From: an uncultured Acetatifactor sp.
Lineage (GTDB): Bacteria; Bacillota; Clostridia; Lachnospirales; Lachnospiraceae
Direction: 5' to 3'
DNA: 18,452 nt
Assembly: GCA_910584865.1 (NCBI GenBank)
Contig: CAJUCE010000055.1
Location: forward strand, 1,347-19,798
The notes under the pieces are model-generated. The model was not told where the DNA came from. It ran no database searches and worked only from the letters and a program-made list of their open reading frames with translations. Positions 1 through 6,769 of the stretch are shown in pieces (position 1 is the stretch's first letter; every line of letters starts with the position of its first letter). A program made the translations under genes and the position numbers.

Positions 1-403
1 TCCCGCTTCCCGTCATGTCCCCGGAACCGGCCGTATTCCCGCTTCCCGTCATGTCTTCAGGTCTGCCGGAATCTCCGTTGTCTGTCTGCTCTCCGGAATC
101 GGCGTTATTTTCTGAAGGATTATCTCCGTTCACGTCGGGATCGCCGTCCCCTTTATTCTGCTCTGTTCCTGCTCTATCTCCGGAACCACTCTCCCGTGCA
201 TCTCCCGGCGCCCAGACGGTCTTCCTGTCTTCATCCTCTCCTCCGAACAATTCTCCGCTCCCAAGCTCACGGCACCATTCTTTTACCTGATCCAGGGGCT
301 CGGCATAAACCTGCCAATGATCTACAAAGGCCAGATATCCGATTCCCGTTCCCGTCAGCAGAATCAGATACGCCCATTTTTTCAGCCATTTCAATACTCT
401 CAC
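1..403 (-). CDS. Membrane-anchored protein, N-terminal part only (likely partner of the MBOAT acyltransferase)
   Basis: Partial gene running off the left edge; about 134 codons are visible. I read a GTG start at 403-401, giving a short basic N-terminus (VRVLKWLKKW), one hydrophobic segment (about residues 10-26) and then a long low-complexity stretch rich in Gly, Ser, Asp, Asn and Glu. An in-frame TTG at 424 is an alternative start; neither has a strong Shine-Dalgarno. It lies 28 nt after the MBOAT stop on the same strand, so the two are probably co-transcribed. In many Firmicutes the gene after an AlgI-type MBOAT encodes a membrane-anchored SGNH/DHHW-type esterase or transferase. That fits the context, but the catalytic part lies outside the window, so the function is inferred. 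The linker contains a duplicated DMTGSG block (positions 1-55). Confidence 0.6.
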   Translation of the reverse strand, partial: MRVLKWLKKWAYLILLTGTGIGYLAFVDHWQVYAEPLDQVKEWCRELGSGELFGGEDEDRKTVWAPGDARESGSGDRAGTEQNKGDGDPDVNGDNPSENNADSGEQTDNGDSGRPEDMTGSGNTAGSGDMTGSG

Positions 404-431
404 CTGATTTCGTCTTATACGCAATACATTA

Positions 432-1874
432 TTAAAAATCCAAATACATAAAAGGATTCTGTCCCTCCACCTGCAGTCTCCAGACACACATCCAGAACAA
501 GGCTACCAGGAGGATGATTCCGGGCCAGGTATCCTTCAGCCTGCGAAACAGCTTTCCTACCGCCGGCGTACAGGCAAAGGCTCCCATTGCCAACAGGCTG
601 CCATAATCCGTCAGCGCCGTACGCCAGTCCTGCACGTTCACTGCCAGCCCGGGAAATACATGAAACATCCGTCCCAGATAAATCTGCAGCTGCCCGATAT
701 CTGTAATGGCAAAGCATACCCAGGTGATGGGAATAAATGCCCAAATATACAGATGACACAACACCCTTCCGGGACCTCTCTGCACCAGCCGCCCCGCCCC
801 CAGAGCCTTCAGCTGCCGCTCGGTTACAATGGCCAGCCAAAGAAGCATGCCCCAGATCAGGAAATTGGCCGTGCTCCCGTGCCATACGGATGTCAGCGCC
901 CAGACTGCCAGCAGATTACAGACAGTCCGGAATTCCCCTCTCCGGTTTCCTCCCAGAGGAATGTAAACATAACGTGTGAACCATCTCCCCAGAGTCATAT
1001 GCCATCTGCGGTAAAATTCCCGTACCGAAAATGCCATATACGGATTCCTGAAATTCTCCGGCAGATCGAAGCCCAGCATCCTTGCCGCCCCGGAGGCCAT
1101 CAGCGAATATCCGTAAAAATCAAAATAAATCTTCATGGAATACGCTATGGCCGCAATCCATGCCAGGGGTGTGGAAATACTTTCAAAACCTGTGACCTGC
1201 ACCTCCTGCCAGAGAATTCCCACCCTGTCTGCCAGAAGGACCTTCGACGCCAGCCCCATGGTAAAAAGCTTCATCCCTTCCTGTACACCTCTGACGGTAA
1301 ACTCCCTCTCCTGCAGCTTATTCCGCACCTCTCCATATTGAACGATGGGTCCCGACAGCAGCTGGGGGAACATGGTAATATAGGCAGCCAGCAGAAAAAA
1401 GGAATTTTCTCTCTTCTCCTCTCCCCGATACACATCGAACAGGTAGGAAAGGATCTGGAAGGTGTAGAAACTGATGCCCAAAGGCAGGCCCGACCCGACC
1501 CGACCGCTCTTAAATACAGCCAACAGCCCCACATTGTAAATCACAGCCAGACAAAGAACTCTTCTTGCTTTTTTATTCAGTTTTCTTCTATGTCTATCAT
1601 TACTCTTCCCAAAAAGGCTGCTCTCCACCGGGATATTCCTCTCCTGTGGGATACCTCTCTCCCCTTTTACATGCCGCTCCAGATGCAGTCCGAAAAAGTA
1701 ATTCACCACTACGGACAACAGCAGCAACCATAAGTACTTTGGCTCCCCAAGGGCGTAAAAAATAAGGCTTCCTGACAGAAGTGTCACATTCTTAAGCCTT
1801 TTCGGAGTCAATCCATACACGATCAAAAAAATCGGAAGAAAGAAGAGTAAGAAATCTATACTGCTGAAAATCAA
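432..1874 (-). CDS. MBOAT family O-acyltransferase (AlgI/DltB-like)
   Basis: 480-residue polytopic membrane protein of the MBOAT family, whose members move acyl (usually acetyl) groups across the membrane onto cell-surface polymers. The N-terminus (MIFSSIDFLLFFLPIF) is typical of AlgI-like proteins. Two family motifs are visible: FYRRWHMTLGRWF with His292, followed by YVYIPLGGNR, and SVWHGS with the presumed catalytic His332. Length is close to the usual 460-500. Residues about 65-108 form a longer, charged soluble loop than I would expect. The start is TTG at 1874; an in-frame stop just upstream rules out an earlier start, and the nearby ATG at 1880 is in another frame. A sigma-A-like promoter lies about 35-60 nt upstream. 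The acceptor polymer cannot be told from sequence. Confidence 0.9.
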   Translation of the reverse strand: MIFSSIDFLLFFLPIFLIVYGLTPKRLKNVTLLSGSLIFYALGEPKYLWLLLLSVVVNYFFGLHLERHVKGERGIPQERNIPVESSLFGKSNDRHRRKLNKKARRVLCLAVIYNVGLLAVFKSGRVGSGLPLGISFYTFQILSYLFDVYRGEEKRENSFFLLAAYITMFPQLLSGPIVQYGEVRNKLQEREFTVRGVQEGMKLFTMGLASKVLLADRVGILWQEVQVTGFESISTPLAWIAAIAYSMKIYFDFYGYSLMASGAARMLGFDLPENFRNPYMAFSVREFYRRWHMTLGRWFTRYVYIPLGGNRRGEFRTVCNLLAVWALTSVWHGSTANFLIWGMLLWLAIVTERQLKALGAGRLVQRGPGRVLCHLYIWAFIPITWVCFAITDIGQLQIYLGRMFHVFPGLAVNVQDWRTALTDYGSLLAMGAFACTPAVGKLFRRLKDTWPGIILLVALFWMCVWRLQVEGQNPFMYLDF

Positions 1875-1908
1875 AACTCATCACATCTTTCGTTGCTTTC
1901 TATATACT

Positions 1909-1937
1909 ATAGTATCCTGTCAGAAGCGGATTGACAA
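1909..1937 (-). promoter_or_regulatory. Sigma-A-type promoter for the MBOAT gene
   Basis: On the minus strand, TTGTCA (1932-1937) and TACTAT (1909-1914) are separated by exactly 17 nt. This sits 35 nt upstream of the TTG start of the acyltransferase. The rest of the divergent gap (1875-2070) has a 5-bp hairpin (CAGGC/GCCTG, 2020-2032) and no convincing plus-strand promoter for the DUF6062 gene. Confidence 0.6.
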
Positions 1938-2070
1938 CTAAAAAAATCTTAATTTTAGCTTCCAAATTGTTACAAAAACGTAGCAATTATGTAAAGATTG
2001 TTGTAAACTGGAAATAGCGCAGGCAGCGCCTGTGGACTGTCTGCAGAAATCTTTTCGGAAAGGATGAACT

Positions 2071-2829
2071 ATGAAAGAACAATTATACACCATTCCTCTG
2101 AATGACGCTGTAAACGCAGGCGACGAATGTCCCTTTTGCTTTATTGAACGAAGCGTAGAGCAGGATCTGCTGGACTTCGTGCTGGGCAGCGGTTCCTCCT
2201 ATATGGAAGCAGATATCCGTGACATGACGGACAAAGCCGGCTTCTGCAGACAACATTTCCAGAAAATGTTCGACTACGGCAACACGCTTGGCAATGCCTG
2301 GATTCTGAAAACCCATTATAAAAAGGTGATCGGTGAGATGAAGAACGAATTCGCCCGCTTCAAACCGGCCAAGACCACTCTGAAGGATAAATTCCGAAAG
2401 GCCGCTGAAGCCAATCCCATTGCCGCCTGGGTCCGTGAGAGGGAATCCTCCTGCTATATCTGTGACCACTTTGCGGACACCTATGCCCGCTATATGGATA
2501 CTTTCTTCTATCTGTGGAAGCAGGATGAAGATTTCCGGAAAAAGATCCGGGAGGGCAGGGGCTTCTGCCTGCACCATTTCGGCGACCTGTGTGAAGCGGC
2601 TGACAGCCGGCTCTCCAATCAGGCCAAAGAGGATTTTTACAGCACGGTGTTCCCCCTGATGGAGCAGAACATGGATCGAATGTATGAAGATGTGGCCTGG
2701 ATGATTGAAAAATTCGACCACACCAATATAGGCGCCGACTGGAAGAACTCCAGAGATGCCATCCAGAGAGGTATGCAGAAATTAAAAGGCGGATATCCTG
2801 CGGACAAGCCTTACAAAATGAACAAATAA
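2071..2829 (+). CDS. DUF6062 family protein with two Cys/His modules
   Basis: 252-residue soluble protein that I recognise as DUF6062, a family of unknown function common in Clostridia. A strong ribosome site (GGAAAGGA) lies 7 nt before the ATG. Cys and His residues recur in two matching modules: C20-x2-C23 with C59-x2-H62, and C128-x2-C131 with C166-x2-H169. The gap between the pairs is nearly the same in each (about 35 residues), which suggests an internal duplication and two metal sites, probably zinc. No signal peptide or membrane segment is seen. The gene stands alone: it diverges from the MBOAT gene and converges on a TetR gene, so context gives little about its role. Confidence 0.8.
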   Translation: MKEQLYTIPLNDAVNAGDECPFCFIERSVEQDLLDFVLGSGSSYMEADIRDMTDKAGFCRQHFQKMFDYGNTLGNAWILKTHYKKVIGEMKNEFARFKPAKTTLKDKFRKAAEANPIAAWVRERESSCYICDHFADTYARYMDTFFYLWKQDEDFRKKIREGRGFCLHHFGDLCEAADSRLSNQAKEDFYSTVFPLMEQNMDRMYEDVAWMIEKFDHTNIGADWKNSRDAIQRGMQKLKGGYPADKPYKMNK

Positions 2830-2844
2830 TCCCTTCTCCCTCTA

Positions 2845-2911
2845 TGCCGCAGCCGGGAAAGCCGTTGCCGTCAGCTTCATTCACCACAAATTTCTTTTCC
2901 CGGCTGCGGCA
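2845..2911. terminator. Long inverted repeat between convergent genes (possible bidirectional terminator)
   Basis: A perfect 16-bp inverted repeat (TGCCGCAGCCGGGAAA at 2845-2860, its complement at 2896-2911) encloses 35 nt. It lies between the ends of the DUF6062 gene (plus) and the TetR gene (minus). No clear T-run follows on either strand, so it is not a textbook intrinsic terminator. It may act as an mRNA 3' stabiliser or a transcription barrier. Confidence 0.45.
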
Positions 2912-2926
2912 AGGGGATGTTCCGTC

Positions 2927-3529
2927 TTACCTATATACAATATTTCTGACCATATCCAGATAGTCGCAGATTTCCTCGTAGAGCATTTCCGGTTGAAAGG
3001 ATGCGTCCTGAAAACGCTGCGTCATCAGCCCTTTTATCGTGAAATCCAGCATCTTGTGCAATTTCCCGCCATCGATGCCCGCCGGCAGCGCCGTGTAATC
3101 AATCTGTCTATCCAGAGCCGCAGCACTCTCTTCCAGGGTCTTTCGTTTCTCCTCCACCGCCGCCAGCGCCTCGCAACAATCCTCCGCCATAGAACGGTTC
3201 AGAAATTGCTGCATATAGGGATATCCTCTCATGGCATGCATTCTGGCCCTTTCCGTCTGTTTCATCACCATGAATAAATCCCTTTCCTCCGGGTTCACAG
3301 TAGAACGGATCTCCAGATTCATATATCTGACGCTGTAGTCATATATAAAGCTGTACACACCCAGCTTGCTGCCGAAATAATGAAACAGCAGTCCCTTACT
3401 GACCGAAGCTTCCCGGACGATATCATCCGTGCTGCCGTGGCGATAGCCCTGGATGGCAAATACCTTCAAAGCGGCATTAATCATCCTGTCCTGCTTTTCT
3501 TTTTTCATATCGAAAAATTTGCTGTTCAT
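2927..3529 (-). CDS. TetR/AcrR family transcriptional regulator
   Basis: 200-residue regulator with a TetR-type N-terminal helix-turn-helix: residues about 11-58 include AALKVFAIQGYRHGSTDD, then IVREASVSKGLLFHYFGSK, the family's recognition-helix signature. The C-terminal ligand and dimer domain (about 70-200) is divergent, so the inducer is unknown. The ATG at 3529 follows AGGAG by 8 nt. The gene diverges from the small acidic membrane protein at 3712. Its likely promoter overlaps a pair of direct repeats that could be its own operator. TetR proteins often repress themselves and their divergent neighbour, so that gene is the first candidate target; this is inference. Confidence 0.88.
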   Translation of the reverse strand: MNSKFFDMKKEKQDRMINAALKVFAIQGYRHGSTDDIVREASVSKGLLFHYFGSKLGVYSFIYDYSVRYMNLEIRSTVNPEERDLFMVMKQTERARMHAMRGYPYMQQFLNRSMAEDCCEALAAVEEKRKTLEESAAALDRQIDYTALPAGIDGGKLHKMLDFTIKGLMTQRFQDASFQPEMLYEEICDYLDMVRNIVYR

Positions 3530-3561
3530 AATTCTGCTCCTGTATTGAGATAGGGTATTTT

Positions 3562-3590
3562 ACCATAAATTTTACCATGAATCTTTTCAA
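3562..3590 (-). promoter_or_regulatory. Candidate tetR promoter overlapping TTTTACCAT direct repeats
   Basis: On the minus strand, TTGAAA (3585-3590) and TATGGT (3562-3567) are 17 nt apart, about 33 nt before the regulator's start. Two direct repeats of TTTTACCAT (plus strand, 3558-3566 and 3570-3578, 12-nt period) overlap the -10 box and the spacer, where a bound repressor would block polymerase. The -10 match is only moderate. Confidence 0.4.
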
Positions 3591-3635
3591 ATGATAAGCA
3601 AATCATAAATTTTTAGTAAAATTATGCATATTCCC

Positions 3636-3664
3636 TTTTCAATTTTACAAAATAGTATTAATAT
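3636..3664 (+). promoter_or_regulatory. Candidate promoter for the small acidic membrane protein
   Basis: TTTTCA (3636-3641) and TAATAT (3659-3664) are 17 nt apart in an AT-rich divergent region, giving a leader of roughly 40 nt before the ATG at 3712. The boxes are imperfect, and other alignments in this AT-rich stretch are possible. Confidence 0.4.
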
Positions 3665-3711
3665 CTAATTGGTGCATTTACCAAAAGAACCCAATTTGAA
3701 AGGAGTTGCCT

Positions 3712-4116
3712 ATGTCCAAAAAGTTTGGAAAGCTTTTATTCCTTACCGCAGCAGCCGCTTCCGCAGCAGCCGCTGTTGTCTACTTCATGAGGAAAAAGGA
3801 AGCAGCACACAACGACACTGATGACGATTATGACGATTTCAGCGATGCGGAAACGGAAGATTCCCAGAAATCCCGCAACTATGTTCCGCTGAATTCCGAG
3901 GACGGAAAGCCTTCCGATGAATCCGCTTCCTCCGAAAGCCCTTCGGAAGAGGCAGAAACATGCTGTGAAGCTGCTCCTGAGGAAACCCAGAAAGATTCCT
4001 TTACACCTCTGGCAGAGCAGGTGGCACAGTCCGCTGAGACCGCCGAGGAAGCTGTAGAAGAATTCTTCGATGAGGAAGACAGCTCCGACGAAGAGCCCCC
4101 CATCATCGAAGCTTAA
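3712..4116 (+). CDS. Small membrane-anchored acidic protein, function unknown
   Basis: 134-residue protein that I do not recognise as a named family. I start it at the ATG at 3712 because AAAGGAG ends 6 nt before it; a TTG two codons earlier is less likely. The N-terminus is MSKKFGKLLFLTAAAASAAA followed by AVVYFM: one short hydrophobic segment (about residues 7-25), probably an uncleaved anchor or signal. The remaining 105 or so residues are strongly acidic and low in complexity (Asp, Glu and Ser clusters, ending EEPPIIEA), so the tail is probably disordered. It diverges from the TetR gene and ends in a clear terminator, so it forms a single-gene transcript. A stress- or envelope-related role under TetR control is only a guess. 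Confidence 0.75.
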   Translation: MSKKFGKLLFLTAAAASAAAAVVYFMRKKEAAHNDTDDDYDDFSDAETEDSQKSRNYVPLNSEDGKPSDESASSESPSEEAETCCEAAPEETQKDSFTPLAEQVAQSAETAEEAVEEFFDEEDSSDEEPPIIEA

Positions 4117-4119
4117 GAG

Positions 4120-4146
4120 AAAAGCCGCCCAGCGGCTTTTTCTTTT
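4120..4146. terminator. Intrinsic terminator, likely bidirectional
   Basis: AAAAGCCGC (4120-4128) pairs with GCGGCTTTT (4132-4140) around a very short loop and is followed by TCTTTT on the plus strand. On the minus strand the stem is followed by TTTTCTCTT. It separates the acidic protein gene from the convergent MocR gene ending at 4150 and could serve both. Confidence 0.8.
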
Positions 4147-4149
4147 GCG

Positions 4150-5814
4150 CTATCTTCCTTCCCCCGTCTGCCAGGCTTTTCGCAGCATGGCAGTCCCTTG
4201 CTGTATCCCTTCCTCCGACAATCCGCCGAATCCTAAAAGCACCGCCGCGCTGTCCGGCGCATCCTCCACCATGCTCTCGGACAAACCATAGACTCTGACC
4301 CCCAGCGAAGCCGCGCGCTCAATCAGCGTCCTCTCCGGAATCCCTCTTTTCGAAGTCAGCAGCAGATGAAGGCCCGCATTCTCGCCCGATACGATAAAGT
4401 CCTTCCGCAGCGGCTGCAGACATTCCAGAAGCATCTCATGCTTTCCCCGATACAGCTTCCGCATCTTATTCAGATGCCGTTCAAAATAACCGTCCCTGAT
4501 AAACTCGTTTAATATACGCTGATCGATCCGGGACACCGTGCAGGAGTAGAAGCTGCAGTCAGCAAGATATCTTTCCAGCAGCATCTGCGGCAGAACCATA
4601 AAGCTTACGCGGATGGCCGGCGCTATGGCCTTGGAAAAAGTCCCTATATAAATCACTCTTCCGTGCCCGTCCGATGCCTGCAGCGCGGGGATTGGTTTCC
4701 CGTGAAAGCGGAATTCACTGTCATAATCATCCTCAATCAAATACCGGCCCTCTCCGCTGTCCGCCCACTTTAGCAGCTCCAGCCTCCTGCCTATGGGCAT
4801 CACAATCCCCGTGGGAAACTGATGAGAAGGCATCACATAGGCAATGTCGGTTTTTGCCGCGTTCAGCTTATCTGCCTGCATGCCGGCCTCATCCATGTCC
4901 ACCGTGGTAATCCGGTACCCGAAAGAGCGGAAAATCTTGTACGATCTAATGTATGTAGGATTCTCCATGGCAATCCGCACATGACGCCCCAGAATCTTTT
5001 CCAGCAGCATGAGCAGATAATCGTTTCCGGCTCCCACGATGATCTGCTCCGGTCTGCATTCCACGCCCCGGGAGGCATGCAGATACTTGACGATCGTCTC
5101 TCTCAGCTCATAATCACCCTGGGTCTCCCCCTTTGCAAACAGATCGCTGTTGGCATAGGTCAGAATATTCTTCGTGATCTTTTTCCAGATTTGAAACGGA
5201 AAACCGGACATATCAATATCATATGGTGAGAAATCAGCCCGGAAACCGCCTCCGGCTGCCGTCTTCGTAATGTGCTGCCGAACCGCCGCATTCTCCCGCG
5301 CAGGCGCCTCTCCCGGCCGCTCTCCCCCTCCTGCCATGCCGCCCCGACGCACTGCCGCTCCCGGCCGTATCTCTGCTCTGCCCCGCACTTCTGCGCCGGC
5401 CGCTCTTTCCCGTTTTCCGCCCGGCAGCGTCTCTGCTTCTCCCGGCTCTGCCGCACCGGCCGCTCTCTGCCGTTCTCCTCCAAGCCGTGTCTCTGCTCCC
5501 CCCCGCGCTGCCGCATGCCAACTGTCCCCCTCAAGATATCCGTCCGCTTCAAGCTGGAACAGCTCTTCCATAGGACACACATAATATCCTCTGCAGGGTT
5601 TTGATTCTATATAACCCTCGCTGAGCAGCTGCCCATAGGCATAGTCTACCGTGGTCCTGGCCACCTGGAGATATTCTGCCAGGAAACGCGCAGAAGGAAG
5701 CTTCTCTCCAGAAAGAAGCTTCCCCGTCCTGATTTCCCTCTTGATATGCTCGTAAATCTGCTCATACAGGCACTTCGTACCGTCTGTCCTGAGCGAAAAG
5801 GTCATTTCGTTCAA
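4150..5814 (-). CDS. MocR-type regulator (GntR winged helix fused to PLP aminotransferase domain)
   Basis: 554 residues, longer than the usual 450-500. Residues about 8-80 are a GntR winged helix (LYEQIYEHIKREIRTGKLL; LPSARFLAEYLQVARTTVDY). Residues about 200-550 are a fold-type I aminotransferase domain with EDDYDSEFRF (361-370) and the PLP-binding lysine K395 in GTFSKAIAP. Such proteins act as PLP-sensing regulators, PdxR being the best known. Residues about 99-175 are an expanded Arg/Gly/Ala/Glu-rich linker with a 20-residue repeat. The start is TTG: GGGAGG lies 5 nt before it, whereas the ATG three codons on would be too far. It begins 17 nt after the DUF2225 stop and is probably co-transcribed. 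No pdx gene is nearby, so its target is unclear. Confidence 0.9.
   Translation of the reverse strand: MNEMTFSLRTDGTKCLYEQIYEHIKREIRTGKLLSGEKLPSARFLAEYLQVARTTVDYAYGQLLSEGYIESKPCRGYYVCPMEELFQLEADGYLEGDSWHAAARGGAETRLGGERQRAAGAAEPGEAETLPGGKRERAAGAEVRGRAEIRPGAAVRRGGMAGGGERPGEAPARENAAVRQHITKTAAGGGFRADFSPYDIDMSGFPFQIWKKITKNILTYANSDLFAKGETQGDYELRETIVKYLHASRGVECRPEQIIVGAGNDYLLMLLEKILGRHVRIAMENPTYIRSYKIFRSFGYRITTVDMDEAGMQADKLNAAKTDIAYVMPSHQFPTGIVMPIGRRLELLKWADSGEGRYLIEDDYDSEFRFHGKPIPALQASDGHGRVIYIGTFSKAIAPAIRVSFMVLPQMLLERYLADCSFYSCTVSRIDQRILNEFIRDGYFERHLNKMRKLYRGKHEMLLECLQPLRKDFIVSGENAGLHLLLTSKRGIPERTLIERAASLGVRVYGLSESMVEDAPDSAAVLLGFGGLSEEGIQQGTAMLRKAWQTGEGR
5341..5520. repeat. 60-bp tandem repeat, about three diverged copies, inside the MocR gene
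   Basis: The blocks 5341-5400, 5401-5460 and 5461-5520 align at a 60-nt period; the motif tctctgct falls at the same offset in each. The period is a multiple of three, so it encodes a 20-residue in-frame repeat of the type G-x-AE-x3-GG-x-R-x-RAAGA (protein residues about 99-158). The stretch is GC-rich compared with its surroundings. Confidence 0.8.
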
Positions 5815-5831
5815 CGCTGCCTCCCGCCGCC

Positions 5832-6680
5832 CTATTTCGACTTCATCTCTCTCATGATCAGCTCCTTCATATCCCTGGCTCTGTCCTTGATACGCATATT
5901 GGCGCCGGGGGACGTAATCACGGCGCTCAGAAGCCTTGTAGCCATGCCGTAATCCTTAAACCGCACTGCCAGCACTGCCACCAGATAATCCACTGTAACC
6001 GTATTCATGCCGCATATGGGAAACATCTCCGTCTGTCTGGCTTCCGAGAATCCCTTATAGGCATTCTCCAGAAACTCCTCTTCCTGTTTGGCCAGCGTGT
6101 CCACCAGCTTCTCGTCATACTCTTCCTTTTCCTTCAGGCTCTCCCCGTATCCTCTGAGCAGCCAGGCGGTTTTAAGGCAGATGTACGCTTTTTCACTTGT
6201 TTTGGCGCGTTTTACCATTGCATTTACCAACGCCAGCTTATACCGCTCCATAGCCTGTTCATAACCGTAAATCTCGTCATTGTATACAGTAAGTTTTACG
6301 GTCTGGCTGATTTTCTCCCGGATCATCTTCGCCTGTGTGGAAGTGACATTGGTGAAGAAGCGGATCAATGCCGCATATCCGCATACCGGGCACATCACCA
6401 CATCATACTTCATCGCATCTATGCCGTCATATCTCGCCCGCAGGTCCTGATCCGTTCCCAGCAGCTTGGCTTTGCTGGACTTCATTATCTTCGCGGTAAA
6501 AGGACTGTCACATACCGGACAGACAAAGGATCTGTCATAGATCAGATCCTTCTCCTGCGGCCTGGGTGGCGCTACGGTCTCCGGCTTCTTCTGCACCTCA
6601 TTCTTTTTCGGATCTTCATAGAGATCCATCCCCTCCAAATTCCCCAGGCCTAAATTCTTCAATCCTGAAAAAAGCCCCAT
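5832..6680 (-). CDS. DUF2225 family protein, Cys-rich N-terminal region
   Basis: 282-residue protein recognised as DUF2225 (function unknown, common in Firmicutes). I choose the ATG at 6680 because GGAGGAG lies just before it; the upstream ATG at 6692 would place that site inside the gene. Two CPVC motifs (C54/C57 and C97/C100) probably form one four-Cys zinc site in the N-terminal half. The rest is helical and TPR-like in feel (YEQAMERYKLALVNAMVKRA, then KTSEKAYICLKTAWLLRGYG). The first 45 residues form a Pro/Lys/Glu-rich flexible lead. The protein is soluble. It lies 89 nt after glnS with no terminator visible between, and 17 nt before the MocR gene, so the three probably share transcripts. 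Confidence 0.85.
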   Translation of the reverse strand: MGLFSGLKNLGLGNLEGMDLYEDPKKNEVQKKPETVAPPRPQEKDLIYDRSFVCPVCDSPFTAKIMKSSKAKLLGTDQDLRARYDGIDAMKYDVVMCPVCGYAALIRFFTNVTSTQAKMIREKISQTVKLTVYNDEIYGYEQAMERYKLALVNAMVKRAKTSEKAYICLKTAWLLRGYGESLKEKEEYDEKLVDTLAKQEEEFLENAYKGFSEARQTEMFPICGMNTVTVDYLVAVLAVRFKDYGMATRLLSAVITSPGANMRIKDRARDMKELIMREMKSK

Positions 6681-6769
6681 GATCTCCTCCATCCCGGCCT
6701 GCTTCCCGCCCTCTTCGGAAATTGCCTGCTTTGCCCTCCTACTTTCCCTCTTACAGGAACATCCTCAAA

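Noticed and set aside
660..1733. A 357-codon open frame on the plus strand
   Set aside because: Antisense to the MBOAT gene, which has both family His motifs in the right places. The plus-strand product looks like no known family.
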